From Leptospiraceae bacterium (GTDB lineage Bacteria; Spirochaetota; Leptospiria; Leptospirales; Leptospiraceae), in NCBI GenBank assembly GCA_027485405.1, contig JAIXRB010000135.1:1-23187 (forward strand): a stretch of 23,187 nt of DNA, written 5' to 3'. How positions within the stretch are numbered: position 1 is the first letter of the stretch; every line of letters starts with the position of its first letter. The position numbers and the translations under genes were made by a program. A model generated the notes under the pieces. That model saw nothing but the letters and a program-made list of their open reading frames with translations, ran no database searches and had not been told where the DNA came from. Shown here in pieces: positions 15,180-22,435 of the stretch.

Positions 15180-16049
15180 TTATTGAACGATTCTTCCAAC
15201 TACCCCATCGATGTCTGATCCATTGTCAAAAGAATGAGGATAAGTATACGGATTGCCTGTCAAAGGATTTGTAACAGCAGTCGCTGAAGTAAGTTTTATA
15301 AACTTAAATCCATCTGTTCTGATCGCATCACGGGCACTCGAAGAACAGGTTGGGCCAGTGATTAGATTATCCAAATCAAATCCGTCACCTCCTCCCACAA
15401 GAAACCCATTCCCAGAAGAAGTAAAGAGTTCATTCAAAGTAAATGTTCTGGAACCCATGTTGTAAAGGACTGGTCTTAGCCCACCAAACCCCCCCCAAGA
15501 TGAGATTTTGTTGAGTGTAGATGCGTTTGAATCATAAGTCAGAGTAAAACCGCAATAATTTGCATCATCTATTGAAACTTCAACAACCATGGGGTCAAAG
15601 GCATAACGATCGCTAGTGTCATTCGATTTAAACGCATTTTCATAAACAATAAAATCTATCCCACTTCCATTCTTGACTGTTTTTCCCGCCCAAGAAAGTT
15701 TGATCGTTGCACCTGCTCCCGTTAAATTCAAAGCATATACATCGAGAGAGCCTGAAGATTCACCTGCTCCGCAAATGCCATTGATCGCCTTTGAACTATC
15801 GCTAAACCCTATAACCGTGGAAGCGGCTGAGACAACTGTATTTGCTAGAGGAATGTCCAGCGGAAGAGCCTTAGGCGGGCAACTTGTGTCCGGACGGACA
15901 ACTTGATTCTGAGTTTGGAGGAGGGAAAGGAGTCCAAGAGTGGTTACCTCATTCTCTGAATTTTGCTTAACGATTCCACATTGGATAAGAAAATTCGCCA
16001 TTGTAAAATTTAAGAAGATCAAAAACCAATTTGTTACAACTTTCTCCAT
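15180..16049 (-). CDS. Leptospiral surface lipoprotein, LIC13355-like
   Basis: A 289-residue protein whose signal peptide ends in FLIQC, with Cys 24 as the likely acylated residue; spirochaete lipoboxes tolerate such departures from the Gram-negative form. The mature part contains a beta-rich domain with GSGIDFIVYENAF, PMVVEVSIDDANYCGFTL and GGGDGFDLDNL, a pattern I associate with the LIC13355 family of Leptospira lipoproteins. Asp/Gly-rich loops such as GGGDGFDLDN and DNGSDIDG could bind calcium, as in extracellular beta-sandwich proteins. Several Cys residues fit an envelope location. It is the second gene behind a cobalamin riboswitch, separated from the first by a 56-base gap with a hairpin. 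Ligand and function are unknown. Confidence 0.8.
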   Translation of the reverse strand: MEKVVTNWFLIFLNFTMANFLIQCGIVKQNSENEVTTLGLLSLLQTQNQVVRPDTSCPPKALPLDIPLANTVVSAASTVIGFSDSSKAINGICGAGESSGSLDVYALNLTGAGATIKLSWAGKTVKNGSGIDFIVYENAFKSNDTSDRYAFDPMVVEVSIDDANYCGFTLTYDSNASTLNKISSWGGFGGLRPVLYNMGSRTFTLNELFTSSGNGFLVGGGDGFDLDNLITGPTCSSSARDAIRTDGFKFIKLTSATAVTNPLTGNPYTYPHSFDNGSDIDGVVGRIVQ

Positions 16050-16063
16050 TTATTCAACTCTAT

Positions 16064-16098
16064 GCACAGAATCGATTCTCTCCGAAACGACTCTGTGC
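16064..16098 (-). other. Intercistronic hairpin between the two lipoprotein genes
   Basis: On the minus strand, the complement of 16088-16098 pairs with that of 16064-16074 to give an 11-bp stem with one G-U and a 13-base loop. No T-run follows. It starts 7 bases past the first gene's stop codon and may protect the 3' end or set the ratio of the two products. Confidence 0.5.
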
Positions 16099-16105
16099 TA
16101 AAAAA

Positions 16106-16687
16106 TTACTGCCTCAATTCTAATCTCGAAAAGGCAAAACCAGAACATCCCGTTGTGCCAGGACTAGTTCGTGTGCTCGTGTCGGTTTGTGACCTAGCTT
16201 CGGCGAGAGTCTTTCCAAATGCCACTGTGCAGGACCAATAGGAATTCGCTCTCCCAGCATTCGCAAAAAAGAACACTTTATTGTACCTTCCCCTGTTTGT
16301 GTCACCCGTAAAGCAGGCTCCATTGTTTTCAGGATTTTGAGTGATGTAAGAACCTTCAGTATTATTGAATTCAACAATCACATAACAACTTGAAAATGTT
16401 GTTGCATCATCTAGCTGAATACCAGTCTGTCCAGTCTTGGCAAGAATAGTGGTTATTTGCGTTGAGGTTGTCCCATTCCCAGTAAAAGTGTTCCAACGAC
16501 CATTTAGAACAAAGTCCTTAGAAAGTTCGCTTGCTTGGCCACTCGCGATTCCACTGTTTTGTCCTGTGATCAAGCCGATCAAAAGGTTTTTGTCTGCTTT
16601 TGACCCGTCATCTTTATCATTTCTACTGCAAGCAGATACTAAAAATAGCATTAACATAATTAATGCGAATCGATTGGTTTGTTTCAT
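16106..16687 (-). CDS. Putative lipoprotein under a cobalamin riboswitch
   Basis: A 193-residue protein with a clear lipoprotein signal: MKQTNRF, a hydrophobic core, and LVSAC with Cys 20. After a charged linker (SRNDKDDGSKADKN) comes a Ser/Thr/Gly-rich domain. It has paired Cys in SSCYVIVEF and NGACFTGD, then YWSCTVAFGKTLAEAR and TGCSGF, which suggests disulfides in an envelope protein. I do not recognise the family. It is the first gene after a cobalamin riboswitch and is followed by another lipoprotein gene, so a role in B12 or corrinoid capture, or in a B12-dependent process, is possible. That is inference from position only; there is no TonB-dependent receptor nearby. The Shine-Dalgarno AGGAG is partly buried in a hairpin. 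Confidence 0.78.
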   Translation of the reverse strand: MKQTNRFALIMLMLFLVSACSRNDKDDGSKADKNLLIGLITGQNSGIASGQASELSKDFVLNGRWNTFTGNGTTSTQITTILAKTGQTGIQLDDATTFSSCYVIVEFNNTEGSYITQNPENNGACFTGDTNRGRYNKVFFFANAGRANSYWSCTVAFGKTLAEARSQTDTSTRTSPGTTGCSGFAFSRLELRQ

Positions 16688-16694
16688 AAAGATT

Positions 16695-16718
16695 CTCCTA
16701 AATCTAATTGAATTTAGG
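16695..16718 (-). promoter_or_regulatory. Hairpin masking the Shine-Dalgarno of the riboswitch-controlled lipoprotein gene
   Basis: ATTTAGG (16712-16718) and CCTAAAT (16697-16703) are perfect 7-base inverted copies. On the minus strand the 3' arm contains three of the five bases of the Shine-Dalgarno AGGAG, which lies 7 bases before the ATG. It is a candidate for the translation-control end of the cobalamin riboswitch. Confidence 0.5.
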
Positions 16719-16815
16719 GGAACGTGAAAGGATAAGAAAATAGGTTTCCTAAGCGTGATTTCAATGCACTTTGAGAAAGAACTATAGGTCTTCTGTAAGT
16801 TTTATCCATTCGGTT

Positions 16816-16835
16816 GCCCCGATTTCCTTCGGGGC
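16816..16835. other. GC-rich hairpin between riboswitch and lipoprotein gene
   Basis: GCCCCGA (16816-16822) pairs with TCGGGGC (16829-16835). On the minus strand, the transcribed direction here, no T-run follows; on the plus strand a T-rich tail does. It may be a terminator against plus-strand transcription or part of the riboswitch expression platform. The wider gap 16688-17064 holds no gene. Confidence 0.45.
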
Positions 16836-16871
16836 CCCTTTATTTTATGCATGAAATACATAAGATAAACG

Positions 16872-17022
16872 TGCAAAGAACCTAAGCCTCGAGGTTTTCT
16901 TTGCGGGGAAGATCTGGCTTTTCAAAATCTCTCGTTTAACCAAGAAATAGTGAATTACAGTTGCGGGTCAGCACAGGATTCACACCTGTTTCCTCCCTGA
17001 AGGATACAGTCAGGTTTTCTTT
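16872..17022 (-). promoter_or_regulatory. Cobalamin (B12) riboswitch
   Basis: Read on the minus strand, the conserved core is present in order. AGGGAGG leads to GGTGTGAATCC (complement of 16976-16986). Then comes GCTGACCCGCAACTGT (complement of 16957-16972), the characteristic B12 box region, and later GCCAGA (complement of 16913-16918). ACAGG/CCTGT closes the loop around the GGTG motif. These are hallmarks of the AdoCbl-type aptamer. At the 3' end a hairpin pairs AAAGAA(AA)CCT with AGGTTCTTT (16875-16883). The same AAAGAAAACCT also occurs at the 5' edge (17012-17022), so alternative pairing is possible. Downstream are two lipoprotein genes. Confidence 0.9.
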
Positions 17023-17051
17023 ACTATAAAATTTGTCAAATTCAAAATCAA
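17023..17051 (-). promoter_or_regulatory. Sigma-70-type promoter for the riboswitch-lipoprotein unit
   Basis: On the minus strand, TTGATT (complement of 17046-17051) and TATAGT (complement of 17023-17028) are separated by 17 bases. The -35 matches 4 of 6 consensus bases and the -10 matches 5 of 6. Transcription would begin near 17016, at the 5' edge of the riboswitch. It lies 13 bases after the permease stop codon, so this unit need not depend on the transporter operon. Confidence 0.6.
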
Positions 17052-17064
17052 GGAATGACTTGCG

Positions 17065-17856
17065 CTACTTGTCGGAAGAGTCCCGAGTGAGATAATAGGC
17101 CGCTAAAATGGGCACTGTTGTCACTAGAATCACAAAGACAGCAACAACATTGGTCACAGGTCTTTGTCTTGGTCGTATAAACTCTGTGAGCATCCAAACA
17201 GGGACTGTGGCTTGGTTTCCAGCAGTAAAAGTGGTAACAATTACTTCATCGAAAGAAAGTGCAAAAGATAACATTCCCCCCGCAAGGAGCGCCGTGGCTA
17301 TATTGGGTAAAATAATAAAACGGAAAGTTTGCCATGGATATGCTCCGAGGTCCAAAGAAGCCTCAACCATCGAAAAAGAACTTCTGCGAAGCCTCGCAAG
17401 CACGTTGTTGTAAACTGTAACAATACAAAACGTAGCATGGGCAATCACTATCGTCCATGTACTAAATGGAATTCCAAAAATATTCATCGCCGAACGAAGT
17501 GAAATTCCTGTAACAATACCTGGAAGTGCTATGGGCAATATGACCAAAAATGAAATAACTTCTTTGCCGAAAAATTGACTTCTATAGATCCCTAGGGTTG
17601 CGATGGTTCCGAGCATTAGTGCAATCAAAGTAGACAAAGATGCAACCTGGACTGAGAGCCAAATGGCGGACCATATATCTGCCCTTTCCCATGCAACGCC
17701 AAACCATTTCAAAGTGAAACCTGGCAAAGGGAACTGAAAGGTTTTTTCGTCTGTAGAAAAAGCATATAAAATGATAAAAAACAAAGGTACATGCAGAAAC
17801 AAGAAACCAAGGAGAGTCAAAAAGGAAAAACCAAAAGAGCTAAGTTTAGAGCGCAT
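17065..17856 (-). CDS. potC: Polyamine ABC transporter permease, PotC type
   Basis: A 263-residue inner-membrane permease with about six hydrophobic segments. The cytoplasmic EAA loop reads EASLDLGAYPWQTFRFIILP, the site that contacts the ATPase. It corresponds to the second permease of spermidine/putrescine (PotC/YdcV) importers. ATG at 17856 is preferred over a TTG one codon earlier; AGGGG sits 6 bases upstream. The start lies inside the potB end, an 11-base overlap that points to coupled translation. It is the last gene of the transporter operon; no terminator is visible before the riboswitch promoter. Confidence 0.92.
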   Translation of the reverse strand: MRSKLSSFGFSFLTLLGFLFLHVPLFFIILYAFSTDEKTFQFPLPGFTLKWFGVAWERADIWSAIWLSVQVASLSTLIALMLGTIATLGIYRSQFFGKEVISFLVILPIALPGIVTGISLRSAMNIFGIPFSTWTIVIAHATFCIVTVYNNVLARLRRSSFSMVEASLDLGAYPWQTFRFIILPNIATALLAGGMLSFALSFDEVIVTTFTAGNQATVPVWMLTEFIRPRQRPVTNVVAVFVILVTTVPILAAYYLTRDSSDK

Positions 17857-18760
17857 CAAAAGCCCCTGCCCTTTTTGCCAAGTATAAATAACATGTCATG
17901 ATAAGAATCGGAATAACTGAAAATGCCGCCGCCAAAGGGATGTTTCCTGCTGTTCCCTGATGGGTGTAAACTGCCATACCAATAAAGTAACTTGAATTTC
18001 CTATAATAGTTGGGATGATGTAATCTCCTAAAGTCAAAGAAAACGTAAAAATTGAACCCGCAACAATCCCAGGAAAAGACAAAGGAAGAATTACTTTCCA
18101 AAAGGTCTTCCTCGGGCTTGCTCCCAAATCTGCACTTGCCTCTAATAGAGTTTTTGGAATTCGTTCCAAAGAAGCTTGGATTGGAAGGATCATGTACGGA
18201 ATCCAAATATAAACAAATACCAAAAACATCCCAGTATAAGAAAAGGAAAGGGATGTACCACCTATGACTGGCAAGGCAAGAAGAGCATCCAAAGCAAAAG
18301 TCAAATTGAGTTTGTCTAAAAACCAACTCAAAATCCCTTCTTTAGCCATAATAAGTTTCCAAGCATAAACTTTTACCAAGTAACTTGACCAAAGTGGCAA
18401 CATAACACCTAAATATAAAATAGGCTTTAATCTAGAACCTGCTCGGAAGGCGATAAAAAATGCCATTGGAAACGCGAGAACAGCGCAGGCAAAAGTTACC
18501 GCACTTGCCATTGCAGTTGTTCTTATTAATATATCCCAGTTTGTCGATTGACGAAATAAGTCTCGATACGTATCTAAAGTGAACTCGTATTTAATGATGC
18601 CTGTGAATGCATCGATTGAAAAGAAACTTTGGACCAGTAGAGTAAATAAAGATCCAAGGTAAATTATGCCTAACCAAACCAGTAAAGGACTAATCAGGAG
18701 AAAAGTGGCTAAAGTCTTTCGGTAAAAGAGAAATGTAAAAAAACGATCCAAAGCAACCAA
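17846..18760 (-). CDS. potB: Polyamine ABC transporter permease, PotB type
   Basis: About 304 residues with six predicted membrane segments and the EAA loop EASADLGASPRKTFWKVILP. It pairs with the other permease as the heterodimeric channel of a PotABC-type importer. The start is chosen at TTG 18760, two bases after the potA stop, with AAAAAGG 7 bases upstream. The frame stays open to a TTG at 18808 inside potA, but that site has no Shine-Dalgarno and would add 16 hydrophilic residues. The N-terminus then reads MVALDRFFTFLFYRKTLATFLL, with a first membrane helix following. Confidence 0.92.
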   Translation of the reverse strand: MVALDRFFTFLFYRKTLATFLLISPLLVWLGIIYLGSLFTLLVQSFFSIDAFTGIIKYEFTLDTYRDLFRQSTNWDILIRTTAMASAVTFACAVLAFPMAFFIAFRAGSRLKPILYLGVMLPLWSSYLVKVYAWKLIMAKEGILSWFLDKLNLTFALDALLALPVIGGTSLSFSYTGMFLVFVYIWIPYMILPIQASLERIPKTLLEASADLGASPRKTFWKVILPLSFPGIVAGSIFTFSLTLGDYIIPTIIGNSSYFIGMAVYTHQGTAGNIPLAAAFSVIPILIMTCYLYLAKRAGAFDAL

Positions 18761-18762
18761 GG

Positions 18763-19782
18763 CTATACCTTTTTCTCGGGTAGTTCGTGCATTTTGCTTG
18801 CTTCCCAACTCAACAGGACTTCCTCTTCTAGCTGGAATTTTCGATCTAGATTTTTATCAAATAATGTAAGTCGGGTGCCTTTTTTCGTTTCAAAAAGAAG
18901 CCGAGATGTTGCCCCTGAGTAGATTTTATTTTTAAAATAGGCGCTTACTTTGGGACCTTGGGGTGAGCTTTTGGGCAGTTCAAGAGATAGGTGTTCCGGG
19001 CGAATCAAAATAGAGTTAGTCTTACCAGTGATCTCCTTTGCTTCGTCTCCAGATAGAATATTGCTGATCCCCACAAAGTTAGCAATGAAAGCACTGTTTG
19101 GTTTTTCATAGATTTCTTCAGGAGTACCGATTTGCTCAACTTTGCCTTTGTTGAAAATTGCAATTCGATCTGACATAGAAAGAGCTTCTTCTTGATCATG
19201 AGTGACAAAAACGAAAGTTATACCCACTCTTTTCTGAATAGCCTTCAATTCGATTTGCATCTCTTCCCTCAGCTTTAGATCCAAGGCACCTAAGGGTTCG
19301 TCTAATAATAAAACCTTAGGTTGATTAACCAAGGCTCTTGCCAAGGCTATCCTTTGTTTCTGCCCTCCTGACAATTCACTTGGCTTGCGATTTCCGACAT
19401 TGGGAAGGCGAACCATTTCCAGCATCTCTTCCACTTTCTTTTTGATTTCGTGTTTTGGAAGTTTACGAATCAGAAGACCGTATCCGATATTCTCAGCGAT
19501 TGTCATATGTGGAAACAAAGCATAGTCTTGAAAGACTGTGTTCACATTTCTCTTGTAAGGAGGCACTCCTTTAACATCTTCACCTTGCAAAAGCACTTTG
19601 CCTGATGTTACATCCAAAAAACCTGCCACCAATCGGAGGCAGGTGGTTTTTCCAGAACCAGAAGGTCCGAGCATAGAGAAAAACTCTCCTGCTCGGATAT
19701 CAAAAGAAACGTTGTCTACTGCCGCAAAATCACCGTAGGTTTTTGAGGCTGAAAGAAATTCAACATCGGCAGTAGATTTCAT
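18763..19782 (-). CDS. potA: Polyamine ABC transporter ATPase, PotA type
   Basis: A 339-residue ABC ATPase with every key motif: Walker A GPSGSGKT (39-46), Q-loop Gln 85 in VFQDYALFPH, signature LSGGQ (137-141), Walker B VLLLDEP (157-163), D-loop and switch His 195 in VTHDQ. A C-terminal extension of about 100 residues is a TOBE-type regulatory domain, with LIRPEHLSL and related strands, usual for PotA. It energises uptake through the two downstream-encoded permeases. It begins 18 bases after the binding-protein gene stop. The Shine-Dalgarno is weak. Confidence 0.95.
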   Translation of the reverse strand: MKSTADVEFLSASKTYGDFAAVDNVSFDIRAGEFFSMLGPSGSGKTTCLRLVAGFLDVTSGKVLLQGEDVKGVPPYKRNVNTVFQDYALFPHMTIAENIGYGLLIRKLPKHEIKKKVEEMLEMVRLPNVGNRKPSELSGGQKQRIALARALVNQPKVLLLDEPLGALDLKLREEMQIELKAIQKRVGITFVFVTHDQEEALSMSDRIAIFNKGKVEQIGTPEEIYEKPNSAFIANFVGISNILSGDEAKEITGKTNSILIRPEHLSLELPKSSPQGPKVSAYFKNKIYSGATSRLLFETKKGTRLTLFDKNLDRKFQLEEEVLLSWEASKMHELPEKKV

Positions 19783-19800
19783 TTTGTTATCTAATTTAGA

Positions 19801-20970
19801 TTACTTGCTACCAATAATAGCAATGTAGTCTTCTGCCCACTTTTTGTAAGGAACACATTTGCGACCATTGGAGCAATTTTCTACTGGAGTTCTCCAAAAA
19901 GAGATCTTTGAGAAATTGCTAAATCCATTTGTGTCACAACCTGAATCAGTCAATAGAGGATTGCCTTTGCATGCCGCTGGAACTGAAGGAACAGATCCGA
20001 ACCAAGAAGCTAGATCACCTTGAACTTTTGGAGAAATAGAATGTTCCATCCATTTGTAAGCGCAGTTCACGTGTTTTGAATCTTTATGAAGCATAGTAGT
20101 GTCTGCCCACCCAGTTGCTCCCTCTTTAGGGAATACGGAAGCTACAGGCTGTTTGTCACCAGCAAGCAGGTTTACTTGGAAAGGCCAAGCAGAAGATGCC
20201 GCAAGTCCCTCTTTTTTGAAATCTTCAATATGAACCATTGCATCGTGCCAGTATTTTGGAACAAGTTGCCTTTGTTTTTTTAGAAGTTCTAAAACTGCAT
20301 TGTACTGTTTTTCATCCAATTCGTATGGGTCGGTGATTCCAAGTTCTGGATTTTTAACTTTTAGGTAGAGAGCCGCATCTGCGATATAGATTGGGCCATC
20401 AAAAGCCTGGACTCTTCCTTTGTTTGTTTTTCCGTCTGGGAACGTTTGTTCTTCGAACACCACAGCCCAGCTATCAGGAGCTTGTTTGAAGACTTTTGTG
20501 TTGTACATAAGAACGTTCGGACCCCACTGATAGGGAACTCCGTAGTGTTTGCCTTCCACTGTGTGCCATGGGGCGTTTTGTAGTCGTTCATCGATTGAGC
20601 TCCAGCTTGGAACGAGTGCAGTATTGATTTCTTGCACTTTGTTTCCTGCGATTAGCCGAAGTGAAGCATCTCCAGAGGCTGTGACTAGGTCGAATCCACC
20701 ACCGTTCATCAAAGCTACCATTTCGTCTGAAGTAGCGGCTGTCTTTACAGTGACTTTGCAACCAGTTTCTTTTTCAAAGCCAGTGACCCAGTCGTATCCC
20801 TTGTCTGTTTCTCCTCGTTCTATATAACCAGGCCAAGCTACGATAGAAACTTCTCCTTCACCTTGGCCCAAGGCTGTCGGGGCTTCTGACTTTTTACCAC
20901 AAGCAACACCAGCAAAAACGCTGAGCGCTACTGTGGAGATAAAAATGCTACGAATGGATTCAACTCTCAT
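19801..20970 (-). CDS. potD: Polyamine-binding lipoprotein of the ABC importer (PotD/YdcS type)
   Basis: A 389-residue solute-binding protein with lipoprotein signal ending VAC (Cys 24), so it is anchored in the envelope rather than free in the periplasm. The mature start, VSIVAWPGYIERGETDK then DWVTGFEKETGC, TSDEMVALMNGGGFDLVTASGDASLR and GRVQAFDGPIYIADAALY, is the pattern of the YdcS branch of polyamine-binding proteins. E. coli YdcS belongs to a putrescine transport/degradation gene set that includes an aldehyde dehydrogenase, much like the arrangement here. Extra Cys residues near the C-terminus (NCAYKW, AACKGN, SGCDTN, ENCSNGRKC) suggest disulfides. GGAG lies 6 bases before the ATG. It heads the minus-strand operon. 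Confidence 0.92.
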   Translation of the reverse strand: MRVESIRSIFISTVALSVFAGVACGKKSEAPTALGQGEGEVSIVAWPGYIERGETDKGYDWVTGFEKETGCKVTVKTAATSDEMVALMNGGGFDLVTASGDASLRLIAGNKVQEINTALVPSWSSIDERLQNAPWHTVEGKHYGVPYQWGPNVLMYNTKVFKQAPDSWAVVFEEQTFPDGKTNKGRVQAFDGPIYIADAALYLKVKNPELGITDPYELDEKQYNAVLELLKKQRQLVPKYWHDAMVHIEDFKKEGLAASSAWPFQVNLLAGDKQPVASVFPKEGATGWADTTMLHKDSKHVNCAYKWMEHSISPKVQGDLASWFGSVPSVPAACKGNPLLTDSGCDTNGFSNFSKISFWRTPVENCSNGRKCVPYKKWAEDYIAIIGSK

Positions 20971-20999
20971 GCAATACTCCTATTTATTCCCAGAAATGG

Positions 21000-21029
21000 A
21001 TTCTAGGGTGTAGATATGGTTCTAAGCAA
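21000..21029 (-). promoter_or_regulatory. Candidate sigma-70 promoter of the polyamine importer operon
   Basis: On the minus strand, TTGCTT (complement of 21024-21029) and TAGAAT (complement of 21000-21005) are 18 bases apart, 30 bases upstream of the binding-protein ATG. The 164-base divergent gap 20971-21134 must also hold the promoter for the aminotransferase gene, which I could not place. Confidence 0.45.
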
Positions 21030-21134
21030 GGGAGCAAGGATATCAACGAAAAAAGAATAGGAATTTTAGGAAAGAGACAGAAAAAGGAGTCAGGTTCATA
21101 AAAGAAATCTCTACAAAAGCTTAGGAGGTGGGTC

Positions 21135-22424
21135 ATGACTGGAAACAAGAAAGTGACAAACAAAGATCTTTGGGAAAGACGAATTGCAAATGTGCCACGT
21201 GGCGTTTCTACAGCTTATCCCATTTTCGCCGAAAGAGCCAAAAACGCAGAACTTTGGGATGTAGAGGGACGCAGATTCATCGATTTTGCTGGCGGAATCG
21301 GAGTTATGAATACAGGGCACTGCCACCCAAAAGTTATAGCCGCCATACACAAGCAAGTGGATTCTTATTTACACACTGCTTTCCAAATTGTACCTTATGA
21401 GCCCTATATTGTCCTTGCAGAAAAACTAAATGAAAAGGCTCCTATTGATGGTCCTGCCAAAACCATATTCTTGTCCTCAGGTGCCGAAGCCCTCGAAAAC
21501 TCCATAAAGATTGCTAGAGTGGCAACAGGACGAACGGGTGTTATTTCTTTCGTAGGTGGTTTTCATGGACGAACTTTGATGGCTATGGCCCTGACTGGAA
21601 AAGTGCTTCCTTACAAAAAAAGTTTTGGTTCCCTTGCTTCCGACGTTTATCACATTCCTTTTCCGATGGCTTATCATGGAGTTTCCGAAGAAGACTCATT
21701 AAAGGCTTTGCAATACCTTTTCAAAGCAGATATTGAGCCCACTCGAGTGGCGGCAATCGCCATAGAACCGGTTCAAGGTGAAGGAGGATTTTATATCGCT
21801 CCATTTACTTTTTTAAAAAAACTCCGCCAGATTTGTGATGAACACGGAATTCTACTGATAGCGGACGAGGTTCAGTCTGGATTTGCTCGAACGGGAAAGC
21901 TATTCGCAATAGAACATAGCGGAGTAAAACCTGATCTTATTACAACGGCTAAATCTTTGGCGGCTGGGCTTCCCTTGTCAGCGGTTATCGGAAAAGCAAG
22001 TATCATGGACTCAGTTGAACCAGGTGGCTTGGGCGGAACCTATGCGGGAAACCCAGTGGCTTGCGCCGCAGGAATTGCAGTAATGGATCTCATCGAAGAG
22101 GAAAATATTCTAAACCGTTCAACTGCCCTTGGGGAGCTTTTGGTAAAAGAAATTCAAAAGATAACTGAAAAAGACAAACGAATCGGTGAAGTGCGTAGTC
22201 TAGGCGGTATGGTCGCTTTTGAATTGGTCGAAAATTCCGATCCACACAAACCCCTTCCGGATCTCGCAAAACAATTAACGAATAAGACTTTAGAAAAAGG
22301 TCTTATTTTACTCTCTTGTGGAATCTATGGTAACGTAATTCGGATTTTAGTCCCTATTACTGCGGAAGAGAGCATTGTCAAAGAAGGCATCCAAATCATC
22401 GAACAATCCCTAAAGGAACTATAA
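21135..22424 (+). CDS. gabT: 4-aminobutyrate aminotransferase (GabT)
   Basis: A 429-residue class III PLP aminotransferase, the usual GabT length. Visible features are IPRGV-like VPRGVSTAYPIFAERA near the N-terminus, LDFAGGI-like IDFAGGIGVMNTGHCHPKV, the PLP phosphate loop SGAEALENSIK (115-125), GFHGRT, EPVQGEGGF (211-219), Asp 244 in IADEVQSGFARTG, and the PLP lysine Lys 273 in TAKSLAAGLP. GGLGGTYAGNP and KGLILLSCG complete a close match to E. coli GabT along its length. It moves the GABA amino group to 2-oxoglutarate, giving succinic semialdehyde; putrescine transamination is possible but less likely from the motifs. AGGAGGTG precedes the ATG. An aldehyde dehydrogenase gene follows 11 bases later, and polyamine import genes diverge upstream. 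Confidence 0.95.
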   Translation: MTGNKKVTNKDLWERRIANVPRGVSTAYPIFAERAKNAELWDVEGRRFIDFAGGIGVMNTGHCHPKVIAAIHKQVDSYLHTAFQIVPYEPYIVLAEKLNEKAPIDGPAKTIFLSSGAEALENSIKIARVATGRTGVISFVGGFHGRTLMAMALTGKVLPYKKSFGSLASDVYHIPFPMAYHGVSEEDSLKALQYLFKADIEPTRVAAIAIEPVQGEGGFYIAPFTFLKKLRQICDEHGILLIADEVQSGFARTGKLFAIEHSGVKPDLITTAKSLAAGLPLSAVIGKASIMDSVEPGGLGGTYAGNPVACAAGIAVMDLIEEENILNRSTALGELLVKEIQKITEKDKRIGEVRSLGGMVAFELVENSDPHKPLPDLAKQLTNKTLEKGLILLSCGIYGNVIRILVPITAEESIVKEGIQIIEQSLKEL

Positions 22425-22435
22425 AAGGAAACAGA

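Noticed and set aside
16811..16850. GC hairpin as a terminator of the riboswitch transcript
   Set aside because: The T-rich tail is on the plus-strand side; in the minus direction the hairpin is followed by AACCGAATGG, which does not fit intrinsic termination.
17856..18326. 156-codon minus-strand frame overlapping potB
   Set aside because: Aromatic- and Ser-rich shadow of a membrane-protein gene in another frame.
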